DNA of 40,814 bases from Bacillus sp. HNG. GTDB lineage: Bacteria; Bacillota; Bacilli; Bacillales; Bacillaceae_L. Positions 31,067 through 40,777 of this stretch are shown in pieces (within the stretch, counting starts at the first letter, position 1; every line of letters starts with the position of its first letter). Position numbers and translations under genes: made by a program. Under the pieces are notes generated by a model. The model saw nothing but the letters and a program-made list of their open reading frames with translations, ran no database searches and was not told the origin of the DNA. The stretch spans positions 1 through 40,814 of the forward strand of contig NZ_QUQV01000025.1 of NCBI RefSeq assembly GCF_003400205.1, in the 5' to 3' direction.

Positions 31067-31429
31067 ATGCAATTAGTTCCTGAAAAACTGCGCGAACCAC
31101 TCTCACATTTTAAATTCAGCATATTTGAAACAGAATCTCTCAGCACATTTTTCTCAACCTTCAAGCTCAAAAGCTATTTCTTGCTTCTACTCTCACCTAT
31201 TGGTTTAGGAGCATCTGCCTATCTTGCTCAAATGTCGTTTGGAGTTGAATCACTCGGCACTTCGTTCGGGTTGTTTTTATTAAGTCTATTAGTCTTATTA
31301 CCTTGGACACTAGTACCCATCACTTTTCTGTTTACAACCATCCAACCTAAAACATGGCAGCGCTGGCTAGCATGGGTATACATAGCCCTGCTCATTGCTT
31401 CTTATATTTATTGGTTGGTTTTCTTTTAA
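31067..31429 (+). CDS. Small three-helix membrane protein
   Basis: 120 residues. Hydrophobic segments at about 36-57, 62-85 and 97-119; short cytoplasmic-looking N-terminus. No family recognised. RBS TTAGGAGGG 6 bases before the ATG, and a -10-like TATAAT about 50 bases upstream, support expression. It lies between the two ECF modules and is transcribed alone. Function unknown. Confidence 0.7.
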   Translation: MQLVPEKLREPLSHFKFSIFETESLSTFFSTFKLKSYFLLLLSPIGLGASAYLAQMSFGVESLGTSFGLFLLSLLVLLPWTLVPITFLFTTIQPKTWQRWLAWVYIALLIASYIYWLVFF

Positions 31430-31633
31430 TATTTGCACCTCAATTCAAGGTGCTTATAAAATTGCCCGGTTGTCACCGAACGATTTCCTATTATTATTTT
31501 ATAATCACTTATTAAAAATAGAGCTCCTGTTACTTTATGTATAAATCTTTACAGTCTAGTCAGAAAATTCTTTATTTAACTCAAATGTTAATGGTATTCT
31601 ACAGATGAAGATATTTTCAAGAGGAGGATTTTT

Positions 31634-32128
31634 TTGATAAACACTACAAATGATAGAACTATTATTAATGAGGTTACAATTAATGCCCCCTTACATTTAC
31701 TTTGGTATGCATGGACAATATCAGAACGTGTTTCAGAATGGTTTGCTCCTGAAACAGTCGTAGAACCCATAGAAGGTGGGGCTTATGAACTTTATTTTAT
31801 TCCTGGAAATAAAAACGGAATGAATACCAAAGGTTGCAAGATTGTTAAACTTGTTGAAGAAAAAGAACTACGATTCACTTGGAAAGGTCCAGATCAGTTT
31901 GAATCAATAATGAATAGTGAAAATGAATTAACAACTGTAAGTGTTCGTTTTGAACCAGTTGACACTATGTCTACAAAAGTTATTGTTGAACATACTGGAT
32001 TTAAAGAAGATGAAAATTGGAAAGAAGCATTTAATTGGCACCAAATGGCTTGGTCCGGTGTTCTAAGTAGCTTAAAGTCTGCTCTTGAAAAAGGTGAAGG
32101 CAGTTTATGCTGCCAACCTATAAAATAA
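31634..32128 (+). CDS. SRPBCC / AHSA1-like protein
   Basis: 164 residues of the START-like SRPBCC fold, AHSA1 branch: starts with NEVTINAPLHLLWYAWT, then the SERVSEWFAPE loop, EGGAYELYFIP, LRFTWKGPDQF, and ends with NWHQMAWSGVLSSLKSALEK. The fold makes a hydrophobic cavity for lipids or small ligands. TTG start at 31634 with GAGGAGG 6 to 8 bases upstream. Monocistronic with its own terminator. Commonly annotated as an Hsp90 ATPase activator homologue, though that role is doubtful here. Confidence 0.85.
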   Translation: MINTTNDRTIINEVTINAPLHLLWYAWTISERVSEWFAPETVVEPIEGGAYELYFIPGNKNGMNTKGCKIVKLVEEKELRFTWKGPDQFESIMNSENELTTVSVRFEPVDTMSTKVIVEHTGFKEDENWKEAFNWHQMAWSGVLSSLKSALEKGEGSLCCQPIK

Positions 32129-32135
32129 ACTGCAC

Positions 32136-32174
32136 AAAACCATCTATTGTTTAGAATTTAATAGATGGTTTTAA
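32136..32174 (+). terminator. Terminator of SRPBCC gene
   Basis: Thirteen-base-pair perfect stem AAAACCATCTATT (32136-32148) / AATAGATGGTTTT (32160-32172). Starts 7 bases after the stop. Confidence 0.85.
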
Positions 32175-32281
32175 TATTTCGGCTCCTATTTTGGAAAAGT
32201 CCAAACTTATTTAACTTGATTACATAAACTCAAACAACTTCTAATGTAGTAGCATATTTAGAAAATTGATTTGCTTCGAAC

Positions 32282-32311
32282 CAAAAAGGACCGTCAAAAA
32301 TGGCGGCCCTT
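32282..32311 (-). terminator. Terminator of the second ECF operon
   Basis: On the minus strand AAGGGCCG (32311-32304) pairs with CGGTCCTT (32293-32286), one G-U pair, followed by TTTTTGG. It lies 7 bases past the anti-sigma stop. Confidence 0.75.
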
Positions 32312-32317
32312 ATTGAG

Positions 32318-33145
32318 CTATCTTTTTAGAATTTGTTTTAATGACTTTTCTACAAAACTGTATGCAGCCTCTTCAGTTACATTTTTTTCAGGGAAAGTGT
32401 ATACATAAACAGCATTATTTAGTTTAAAGCTGAAGTAATATGCTTTGTCGTTAAGTGGTGAACCCGTATCAACTACTCTGTACTTAACAGTATGACCAGC
32501 TATTATTCTTTCTTCACCATACAAAGCTGAATATATCAGGTCTTTTCGACTAGTTTTTTCGGACATAATGGCAATGGTAGCTTTGTATTTTTCTGCTTTT
32601 AGAAAATCACCATATACAATCTCATAAGGTGCTAATTTAAGTCGTCCTTGTTCTTTTAATCGTTCAAATTCTGCTGCATCAGCTTGATCAGCTTCTAAGG
32701 TACTATAGCCAATAATAGCTGCCCCGTGCTTTCGTCCTATTACTTCTCCCTCTTCTGTGCTAGTTGTTTCCATAATAAACATTGCCGTTCTTAATGGAAG
32801 ATTCTCATGATATGGAATGTACACTGGTGCTTGTAATACATCTGAAACTTTGTTTTCAATCTCGGTATACGGTGATTGAACTTCTGCATTTTCGTGGCCT
32901 AGATTTCCTTCCTCTGAAAATATGACTTGGTTTACTAGGAAGTATCCTCCAATAAATAATAATATTCCTGTTAAAATAGCATTGAATATTGGACGTATAC
33001 CCCATATTTTATTCCGACGATCTGATTTTTCTACAGATTCTATCATCTTCAGGTGGATTTCACTCTTTTCTTGAGCTGTTAATGTAATATTTTGTAAACT
33101 TTTTAAACTATCATCGTATACTGTTTCTTTTTTAGATTGTTTCAT
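32318..33145 (-). CDS. Anti-sigma factor of the second ECF module
   Basis: 275 residues: cytoplasmic N-terminus (1-52), one membrane helix at about 53-74 (IFNAILTGILLFIGGYFLVN) and an external domain of about 200 residues. No zinc-binding HxxxCxxC motif, so it is not a ZAS-type anti-sigma. Identity is inferred from its topology and from a 14-base overlap with the ECF sigma gene. The ATG at 33145 (MKQSKKE) has AAGGAGGG 8 bases upstream; an earlier ATG two codons up is less well spaced. The external domain is not recognised. Confidence 0.8.
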   Translation of the reverse strand: MKQSKKETVYDDSLKSLQNITLTAQEKSEIHLKMIESVEKSDRRNKIWGIRPIFNAILTGILLFIGGYFLVNQVIFSEEGNLGHENAEVQSPYTEIENKVSDVLQAPVYIPYHENLPLRTAMFIMETTSTEEGEVIGRKHGAAIIGYSTLEADQADAAEFERLKEQGRLKLAPYEIVYGDFLKAEKYKATIAIMSEKTSRKDLIYSALYGEERIIAGHTVKYRVVDTGSPLNDKAYYFSFKLNNAVYVYTFPEKNVTEEAAYSFVEKSLKQILKR

Positions 33146-33659
33146 GCACATAGCCCTCCTTAATCATTTGTTTTCTTAAGGCCTCTAATGCTCTGAACAA
33201 TGTAGTTTTCACTTTCGATTCGGTCCAATTTAATATTTCACCTGTTTCTCGGATGCTAAGTTCTTCTATTTTCCTTAATATGATAACCTCACGATAAGGC
33301 CTTTTTAACTTTTGAAGTGAACGATAAAGCTGTTCCTCACTTTCCCCTAACTGGGCTACTTTTTCTGGAAGATAGTCATTTGTTGCGATAGAAGTGTAAG
33401 TATTGACCATAAACCGTAATGGCTTCCTTTTTCTTATTTCGTCAATGGTCGTGTTATGTGCAATTCGATACAACCAGTTTTTCTCACTTGCTTCCCCTCT
33501 AAAATTTTTCATATTCCTATAGGCTTTAATAAAGGTATCGTGTGTTATATCTTTTGCTAATTCTTCTTCAGCAGTCATCATTAGTACATATCGATATATC
33601 TCAACACTATATTTGAAATACCATTCATTTAGTTTTTCTAATGAGCTATCTTCTCCCAC
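33132..33659 (-). CDS. ECF-type RNA polymerase sigma factor (second module)
   Basis: 175 residues. Region 2 (YFKYSVEIYRYVLMMTAEEE, LAKDITHDTFIKAYRNMKNF, EKNWLYRIAHNTTIDEIRKR) and region 4 (LKRPYREVIILRKIEELSIR, ETGEILNWTESKVKTTLFRA) as in SigX/SigM-type ECF factors; ESKVKTT recalls SigX. GTG start with AGGAGGTGA upstream. An excellent ECF promoter lies 54 bases upstream, so it probably controls itself. Distinct in sequence from the sigma factor at 29019. Confidence 0.93.
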   Translation of the reverse strand: MGEDSSLEKLNEWYFKYSVEIYRYVLMMTAEEELAKDITHDTFIKAYRNMKNFRGEASEKNWLYRIAHNTTIDEIRKRKPLRFMVNTYTSIATNDYLPEKVAQLGESEEQLYRSLQKLKRPYREVIILRKIEELSIRETGEILNWTESKVKTTLFRALEALRKQMIKEGYVHETI

Positions 33660-33712
33660 TCACTTCACCTCCTGCTAAAATCGATTTATTATTAAAAATT
33701 GTTTGCCTTAAA

Positions 33713-33738
33713 GACGTAACAAGATATAAAAAGTTACA
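33713..33738 (-). promoter_or_regulatory. ECF promoter of the second sigma operon
   Basis: Minus strand TGTAAC (33738-33733), exactly 16 bases, CGTC (33716-33713). This is the Bacillus SigX/SigW/SigM-type promoter pattern, correctly placed for the sigma gene. Implies autoregulation or cross-control by a related ECF factor. Confidence 0.8.
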
Positions 33739-33861
33739 CTTTATTTACAAATATAAACAAATACAAAAAAATCATTGTTATTTCTGTTCAGAAATACACT
33801 GCTTTTCTATTGTTTACATTCGCTCATCCTTTTTAATTGGCCAGATACCTTTCCAATGTCA

Positions 33862-33902
33862 AAAAAAATAGTGCCTACCCCATCGGGTAAGCACTATTTA
33901 TT
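33862..33902 (-). terminator. Terminator of the aminotransferase gene
   Basis: Minus strand AATAGTGC (33898-33891) pairs with GCACTATT (33874-33867); the inner TACCC/GGGTA adds five pairs with small mismatches, and the stem is followed by TTTTTTTT-rich sequence. Directly downstream of the stop at 33907. Confidence 0.88.
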
Positions 33903-33906
33903 AATT

Positions 33907-34980
33907 TTATAATTTTACAGTCCATCCGAATACGTCTTCTTCTGTACCATTTTGAATGCTGGTAATGGTGTCATATAATTTTTTCGATAACGCACCTGTT
34001 TCTCCGTTGTTAATGATCAGCTTTTCATTATTATAGAAAAGTTCTCCAACCGGTGAAATAACAGCAGCTGTTCCAGTTCCAAAGACTTCCTCCAGAATAC
34101 CTTCATTATAGGCTTCTTGGATTTCATGAATCGAAATTCTTCGTTCTGTTACAGGGATGTTCCAGTATTTTAAGAGTTCAATAATAGACTTACGAGTGAT
34201 TCCATCAAGAATACTACCGTTTAATGCAGGCGTAATTACTTCTCCTTTAATCTTAAAGAAGATATTCATGCTACCTACTTCTTCAATATATTGTCTCTCT
34301 CTACCGTCAAGCCATAATACTTGGGAATATCCATTTTCACCTGCAATTTCTGATGCTAGTAAACTTGCAGCATAGTTACCAGCTGTTTTTGCATCACCTG
34401 TACCGCCTGCTACGGCACGAACAAATTTATTCTCTACTGCAATTTTTACAGGATTGATACCTTCTTTATAATAAGAGCCTACTGGGGATAAGATAATCAT
34501 TAATTTATAGTTTTTAGCCGGATCAACGCCAAGATGTGCTTCCGTAGCAATCATAAATGGACGGATATATAAGGAAGTACCAGGAAGATTTGGAACCCAA
34601 TCTCGATCGATTTCAATTAGCTTCTTCAATGCATGAAGGGCAAATTCTTCGTCAAACTGTGGCATAACTAAGCGCTGGTTAGACTTATTGAATCTCTTCA
34701 TGTTTTGATCCGGTCTGAATAATAAAATTTCCTCGTCCTTTGTACGATAGGCTTTTAATCCTTCAAATACGGATTGACCATAATGAAAAACTGTCGCTGC
34801 AGGATCTAATGGAATGGATTGATAAGGGACAATACGAGCATCATGCCATCCTCTTCCTTCTGTGTAATCCCACATAAACATATGGTCAGTGAAGCTTGTT
34901 CCAAACACCAGTTGGTCAAATGGAGGAATCTCTTTCTTCTGAGTTGTAAGGGTGATGTCAAGTTTAAAATCTGTCGTCAT
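33907..34980 (-). CDS. ilvE: Branched-chain amino acid aminotransferase
   Basis: 357 residues, fold-type IV PLP enzyme. Seen: [15 protein letters not shown] near residue 65-79, [17 protein letters not shown], the PLP lysine in [19 protein letters not shown] (about residue 198), [20 protein letters not shown] and [12 protein letters not shown]. It transfers amino groups between Leu/Ile/Val and 2-oxoglutarate. Length and sequence fit the B. subtilis IlvK/YbgE type. Monocistronic with a CodY-like site upstream. The RBS is weak (AAAGCTGGGA). Confidence 0.94.
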   Translation of the reverse strand: MTTDFKLDITLTTQKKEIPPFDQLVFGTSFTDHMFMWDYTEGRGWHDARIVPYQSIPLDPAATVFHYGQSVFEGLKAYRTKDEEILLFRPDQNMKRFNKSNQRLVMPQFDEEFALHALKKLIEIDRDWVPNLPGTSLYIRPFMIATEAHLGVDPAKNYKLMIILSPVGSYYKEGINPVKIAVENKFVRAVAGGTGDAKTAGNYAASLLASEIAGENGYSQVLWLDGRERQYIEEVGSMNIFFKIKGEVITPALNGSILDGITRKSIIELLKYWNIPVTERRISIHEIQEAYNEGILEEVFGTGTAAVISPVGELFYNNEKLIINNGETGALSKKLYDTITSIQNGTEEDVFGWTVKL

Positions 34981-35033
34981 GTTAATCCCAGCTTTCGTTT
35001 AATATAAATCGTTAGTAATAATCGAAATCTTAT

Positions 35034-35048
35034 ATTATTCTGATAATA
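35034..35048. promoter_or_regulatory. CodY-like box upstream of ilvE
   Basis: ATTATTCTGATAATA matches the CodY consensus AATTTTCWGAAAATT at 11 of 15 positions and is nearly palindromic. It lies 54 bases before the aminotransferase start, a sensible place for repression in amino acid-rich conditions. Four mismatches leave doubt. Confidence 0.4.
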
Positions 35049-35144
35049 ATATCAACTATTTTATCACAATCTTATGAAAAATGGACTATGCAACTTATAC
35101 AATATTTTAAATTCTTTTAAAGAATTTTTTGGAAACAGCAAATT

Positions 35145-35172
35145 GGCGACCGTTAAAACGGACGCCTTTTGT
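35145..35172. terminator. Hairpin downstream of the Gfo/Idh gene
   Basis: GGCGACCGT (35145-35153) and ACGGACGCC (35158-35166) pair except for one central mismatch, with loop TAAA. The better T run is on the plus strand (CCTTTTGTT), while the adjoining gene ends on the minus strand, so the direction is uncertain. Confidence 0.5.
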
Positions 35173-35177
35173 TATTT

Positions 35178-36164
35178 TCATTTAGCTGTATAATACCCTT
35201 TTACCATTTCGCCCATTACCCAATTTGTTCGTGCACCCGATTCACCAGTGCTTGGGCATACTCCACTTTTACCTGTCAATTCAGCCACAATGGTTTCCAC
35301 AAGTGGTTGGTGAACATGCTGAGGGCGCTCAAAACTCCACTCTTCTGTTCCGTTCAGGGTTGTTAATACGATTGGCTCATTACCGAAAGTAGAGAATGTA
35401 ATCTTTCCTTTGCTACCGACGATTTCATTGATATCCTCATCTTGAAATGCGGTAAAACACCAATTGCCAACACCATGGATTCCTGATTCAAATAAATAGG
35501 TACCCGTAACAATATCTTCCGCTTTGTAACGACCGCCATGATTTGAGGCAAAGCCGTGTACTTCCTTAATTGGTCCAAGAAGGAAATCTAATATATCTAG
35601 GGTATGGCTTGCTAAATCAAAGAATAATCCCCCACCCGATATTTCAGGTTGTACTCGCCATGGCAGAGCATTTGGATCTTCGGTTGCTTTCCGGTATTGT
35701 GTGGTTGATACAAATCGCACTTCCCCTACTGCCCCATTCTCCAGCAACTCTTTTATTTTCAAAAATCTTTGTTGTCCTCTACGATAATAGGCGACATATA
35801 ATGGAACATTTTCCTTTTTACAGGCTTCAATCATTTCTAGACATTCCTCATAATTTCGTGCCATTGGCTTTTCAACATAAACGGGTTTGCCAGCCTGTGC
35901 TGCCTTCAGTGTATATTCTTTATGAGATCCAGGTGGTGTCGCGATATAGATGGCATCCACCTCTGGGTCTTGAATAAGCTCGTCTGCATTGTCATACCAT
36001 TTATGTACATGATGTCTCTCAGCATAATCCTTCGCCAGTTCACCTGTTCTTCGCATTACCGCAACCAACTCGGAATTTGCGATTTTTTGAAATGCAGGAC
36101 CACTTTTCACTTCTGTCACGTTCCCACAACCAATAATTCCCCAACGAACTTTTTTATAAGCCAT
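35178..36164 (-). CDS. Gfo/Idh/MocA-family oxidoreductase
   Basis: 328 residues. N-terminal Rossmann motif WGIIGCGNVTEVKSGPA (about 8-24), the catalytic EKP in KPVYVEKPMARNYEECLEMI (two adjoining parts, near residue 95), and SGGGLFFDLASHTLDILDFL with the family Asp and His. These NAD(P)-dependent enzymes oxidise or reduce sugars and inositols; the substrate is unknown. RBS GGGGAG before the ATG. No sugar transporter or isomerase adjoins, so its pathway cannot be read from context. Confidence 0.9.
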   Translation of the reverse strand: MAYKKVRWGIIGCGNVTEVKSGPAFQKIANSELVAVMRRTGELAKDYAERHHVHKWYDNADELIQDPEVDAIYIATPPGSHKEYTLKAAQAGKPVYVEKPMARNYEECLEMIEACKKENVPLYVAYYRRGQQRFLKIKELLENGAVGEVRFVSTTQYRKATEDPNALPWRVQPEISGGGLFFDLASHTLDILDFLLGPIKEVHGFASNHGGRYKAEDIVTGTYLFESGIHGVGNWCFTAFQDEDINEIVGSKGKITFSTFGNEPIVLTTLNGTEEWSFERPQHVHQPLVETIVAELTGKSGVCPSTGESGARTNWVMGEMVKGYYTAK

Positions 36165-36213
36165 AACCGAAACTCCCCTATCAAAAAACGTTTATATAAA
36201 ATTATACCTCAAA

Positions 36214-36264
36214 AAGGCCAGCTAGCACAAACGGCCATTCAACAAGAAAACTTGCCGAATGACC
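36214..36264 (-). terminator. Paired hairpins after the chemoreceptor gene
   Basis: Minus strand: CATTCGGCAAG-TTTT-CTTGTTGAATG (two G-U pairs, about 36263-36238), then a second short GGCC stem followed by TTTTTGAG (36225-36210). Likely terminator of the chemoreceptor transcript, about 12 bases after its stop. Confidence 0.6.
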
Positions 36265-36274
36265 TGAACCTTCT

Positions 36275-38017
36275 TTACTTAACGTTAAAACGCTGAGTAA
36301 TTTCTGATAGGGATTTTGACAGATTATGTAGTCTTTTCCCTACCCCGTTTGTATTTTCCATTTGTTCAATTTGGCTTTCACTAAAGGCCAACATTTCTTC
36401 AGCGCTCGCTAATGTTTCCTGTGACACAGATGAGAATTGTGTAACAGATTGCTGGAGTTCTGGTACAATGCTCTCAAGTCCAGTTAATTCTTCCTGCATA
36501 ACTTCAATGTTTCCACTGACCTCATAAATCCCTTGCATTAACTCATTAATGGAGATTTTCGAATCATTTGCCAATTGGAGATTGGAATTAATTTGGATCA
36601 GCATTTGGTCAAATTCCTTTGAAGCGAGTAATGTAATAGACTCCATTTTTGTGATCGCATTTGTAATTTCATCTGTCGCTTTCGTTGATTGCTCGGCAAG
36701 CTTTTGAACCTCTTGGGCTACGACTGCAAATCCTTTTCCGGCTTCACCCGCACGTGCTGCTTCAATGGTTGCATTTAAAGCTAACAGTTTTGTTTGTTTC
36801 GCGATTTCCGTTACCAACTCCACAAGGGAGGTAATCTCGAGTGAATATTCCTTCACTTCCCTAATTGTTTTTGTGAGACGGTTGAAATCACTTTCAAATG
36901 ATTGAATGGTTGTAATCAACTGTCCCATATTTTGTTCACCACGGCCTGCTGAGAGATTCATATTCTTTGAGCTACCGATGACAGTTTCCATGTTTTTCAT
37001 AATATCTACTATCCGATTTGACATCGTCTTAAATCCTAATGCACTCTCCTCTGAACTGCTTGCTGTTTGCTCTGCACCTAGTCTTACTGTATCAATCGCC
37101 GAGATTAATTGATGACTTGATTCAAGTGCATCTTTAGATGAAACATTTAATTCATCGCCTGTTGTTTCTAATTCTTTAGTTGATGTCTTCAATTCATTTA
37201 ACATGCTTCTCATTTGATCAATCATTGCATTATAGCTCTTATGCAATGAAGTAATTTCCGGAATCGTTGTACGTATATCAACTGAATGCTTAAGATTTCC
37301 TTCCCTTACTTCTTTCATCGTATTACGTAATGCACCTAATGGTTTTACAATTGTTCGAACTAATAGGATAATCACGACCGTCATCACAATGATACTAACA
37401 GCCATCACAAGCAAGGTAAAATACGCCATTTGGTCGATTGGACCTGTATAGGATTTCGTTGGGATAAGGATTCCATAAACTCCGTCTATCTCTTTAATCA
37501 TATGAAACGAAATTGTGTAATCCTCACCATTAATCCTCTCATGAATGACACCATTTTTGCGATTAACGAGTTCTTTGATTGTTTTTTCTGAAATAGTTGG
37601 GATTGCATCTTTACTCACCTTGAAAGGGACTACTTCTGATTTTCGAATATAGAAAAACTCTGCCTGTATCCCATCTGATTCAAGCTTCTTCTGCTGTACT
37701 CGAACATTCCCATTTATCTGCTGCATAAAATAATCGTAATCGTCTTTACCGACATAAACAAACTTTAAACCTTCTGCAATATAGCCCATTAGCTCTGCTT
37801 CCCGTACTAATCGATTTTCAATCGTTTCAATTGTCATATCTTTTGCCTTTATGTAAGAGACTGTTCCTACCGTCACAACAGAAATCACGAGTAACGAAAC
37901 AAACAGGATAAATAATCGGGCACTCAAATTCACTCTTTGTAAAAATCCCTGTAAGAACCCTTTTCTGCCATTATTCTCTTTATCTAGCATTTTCACTTTA
38001 CGCAACTTTTTTCCCAA
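36275..38017 (-). CDS. Methyl-accepting chemotaxis protein
   Basis: 580 residues. Membrane helix 1 at about 33-54, an external sensing domain of about 140 residues (single-Cache-like, containing EFFYIRKSEVVPF and GEDYTISFHMI), membrane helix 2 at about 200-224, a HAMP linker (RTIVKPLGALRNTMKEVREG) and the coiled-coil signalling domain. The conserved hairpin tip is KQTKLLALNATIEAARAGEA then GKGFAVVAQEVQKLAEQS. It relays ligand binding to CheA/CheW. TTG start at 38017 preferred (GGGGG 8 bases upstream); ATG at 37990 (MLDKENN) is possible. Monocistronic; ligand unknown. Confidence 0.9.
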   Translation of the reverse strand: MGKKLRKVKMLDKENNGRKGFLQGFLQRVNLSARLFILFVSLLVISVVTVGTVSYIKAKDMTIETIENRLVREAELMGYIAEGLKFVYVGKDDYDYFMQQINGNVRVQQKKLESDGIQAEFFYIRKSEVVPFKVSKDAIPTISEKTIKELVNRKNGVIHERINGEDYTISFHMIKEIDGVYGILIPTKSYTGPIDQMAYFTLLVMAVSIIVMTVVIILLVRTIVKPLGALRNTMKEVREGNLKHSVDIRTTIPEITSLHKSYNAMIDQMRSMLNELKTSTKELETTGDELNVSSKDALESSHQLISAIDTVRLGAEQTASSSEESALGFKTMSNRIVDIMKNMETVIGSSKNMNLSAGRGEQNMGQLITTIQSFESDFNRLTKTIREVKEYSLEITSLVELVTEIAKQTKLLALNATIEAARAGEAGKGFAVVAQEVQKLAEQSTKATDEITNAITKMESITLLASKEFDQMLIQINSNLQLANDSKISINELMQGIYEVSGNIEVMQEELTGLESIVPELQQSVTQFSSVSQETLASAEEMLAFSESQIEQMENTNGVGKRLHNLSKSLSEITQRFNVK

Positions 38018-38211
38018 GTATAGAACCCCCAAACTCCATGTCTTTTTACCTATATAGTAAAAATTATAAACAAGCATTGTAAATTCCCTGTAAAGATTAT
38101 GTAAAGGGATTATGTATCAACCTAATTTTCCTTATTTCCACGATCTTTCTTAGTTCACTTTTATCTGAATTATTTGATATTATTATTTTATAATTAAGGA
38201 GGGGAAATACC

Positions 38212-38991
38212 ATGGTTTTGGATTTGGTGAATGTGACACTTCGGCGTGACAATGTGCATATTCTACAAAATATTAATTGGCAAATTGAACAAGGCGAGCA
38301 TTGGGTACTTTACGGTTTGAATGGTTCTGGAAAAACTGCGTTATTGGATTTAATCAACGCTTATAATTTCCCTACAAGCGGCAACGTCACCGTTCTGGGG
38401 TTTACATTTGGAAAGATGTATCTTGGTGAGGAACTTCGTAAGAATATTGGCTTTGTTTCCTCCTCTTTACAGCAAAAATTCTACCCGACTGATAACGCGT
38501 TCGAGGTTGTCTTAAGTGGAGCCTTCGCATCCATCGGCTTGTATGAAACACCTACAGACGAAATGCGGGAAAGAGCAATTGGACTACTTGAGGAGCTTGG
38601 GTGTATTGGGTATGCTAATCGGGAATATGCAACTCTATCACAGGGTGAAAAACAACGAGTATTGATTGCGCGCGCATTAATGGCAGATCCGTCGATTCTC
38701 ATTTTGGACGAACCTACAAATGGGTTGGATTTTATCGCAAGAGAACTATTATTAGATTCCATTGAAAGACTTGCTACTAAAGAAGATTCGCCAACCATTA
38801 TTTATGTCACCCATCATGTGGAAGAAATTCTTCCCGTGTTTAATAAAACATTGCTTCTAAAAAATGGAGAAGTATTTGCTTCTGGACAAACAAATCAAAT
38901 CATTTCAAGTGAAATTCTTTCAAACTTCTTTAATCTTCCGGTTCATGTCCATTGGGAAAATGACCGTCCTTATTTAGTAAAAAACAAATAA
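38212..38991 (+). CDS. Orphan ABC transporter ATPase (YlmA-like)
   Basis: 259 residues, one ABC domain: Walker A GLNGSGKTALLD, signature LSQGEKQRVLIARAL, Walker B ILILDEPTNGLDFIARELLL and H-loop YVTHHVEEI. The GEHWVLYGLNGSGKT start and HHVEEILPVF block resemble Bacillus YlmA / ModF-type ATPases that lack a dedicated permease. RBS AAGGAGGGG before the ATG. No permease or binding protein lies beside it, so it may act with a remote permease or in a non-transport role. Shares a bidirectional terminator with tpl. Confidence 0.9.
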   Translation: MVLDLVNVTLRRDNVHILQNINWQIEQGEHWVLYGLNGSGKTALLDLINAYNFPTSGNVTVLGFTFGKMYLGEELRKNIGFVSSSLQQKFYPTDNAFEVVLSGAFASIGLYETPTDEMRERAIGLLEELGCIGYANREYATLSQGEKQRVLIARALMADPSILILDEPTNGLDFIARELLLDSIERLATKEDSPTIIYVTHHVEEILPVFNKTLLLKNGEVFASGQTNQIISSEILSNFFNLPVHVHWENDRPYLVKNK

Positions 38992-38994
38992 AAA

Positions 38995-39030
38995 ACAGCC
39001 AGCCCGTGATTATAAATGGGCTGGCAGCAT
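38995..39030. terminator. Bidirectional terminator between ABC ATPase and tpl
   Basis: Eight-base-pair perfect stem GCCAGCCC (38998-39005) / GGGCTGGC (39018-39025), with an A-rich flank on the left giving T's on the minus strand. The two genes converge on it. Confidence 0.8.
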
Positions 39031-39031
39031 C

Positions 39032-40453
<1,422 letters not shown>

Positions 40454-40539
40454 TTAGAAAATTCAATCTATGTATAATGTAAAATATCTTCGGCTTCCTT
40501 CTCAAGAATCTCCGGTGCACGATAGACGCTTTAAACCAT

Positions 40540-40577
40540 TGAAAAAACGCCCTCCCGTTGTGTTGGAAAGGCGTCTT
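40540..40577 (-). terminator. Terminator-like hairpin in the tpl leader region
   Basis: Minus strand ACGCCTTTCC (40574-40565) pairs with GGGAGGGCGT (40556-40547) using two G-U pairs, followed by TTTTTTC. The stem is better on the minus than the plus strand. It lies about 105 bases upstream of the tpl start, and no minus-strand gene is seen to its right, so it may be a leader attenuator or the end of something outside the window. Confidence 0.6.
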
Positions 40578-40777
40578 TTATCTATTATTGAAATATGGTT
40601 TCAAAACAATCTGTTTCATTTTGCTATATTCATTTCAAACAAATGTTTGTTTGGCAGTCTAAGCCAATAGCAGCAAGTACTTAAAAATTCAATCAAACGT
40701 TTCTTACGTTTAGTCAAGTGGTTATTCCATAAAGTTTTATAATATATATTTTAGTGGCTGGGGGATTAAAAGAAAAC
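40578..40777. promoter_or_regulatory. Palindromes upstream of tpl and of the gene at the window end
   Basis: CAAACAAATGTTTGTTTG (40636-40653) is a perfect 8-bp-arm palindrome, and AAACGT-TTCTT-ACGTTT (40695-40711) has perfect 6-bp arms; a minus-strand TTGACT (40717-40712) abuts the second. TTGAAA-N5-TTTCAA occurs at about 40588-40604. With the hairpin at 40540-40577 these are all I see in the 342-base gap 40436-40777. Such palindromes fit TetR- or LacI-like operators; the regulator is unknown. Confidence 0.4.

Noticed and set aside
40540-40680. T-box leader for tpl
   Set aside because: No TGGNACCGCG T-box sequence or specifier-like stem could be found; only the terminator-like hairpin remains.
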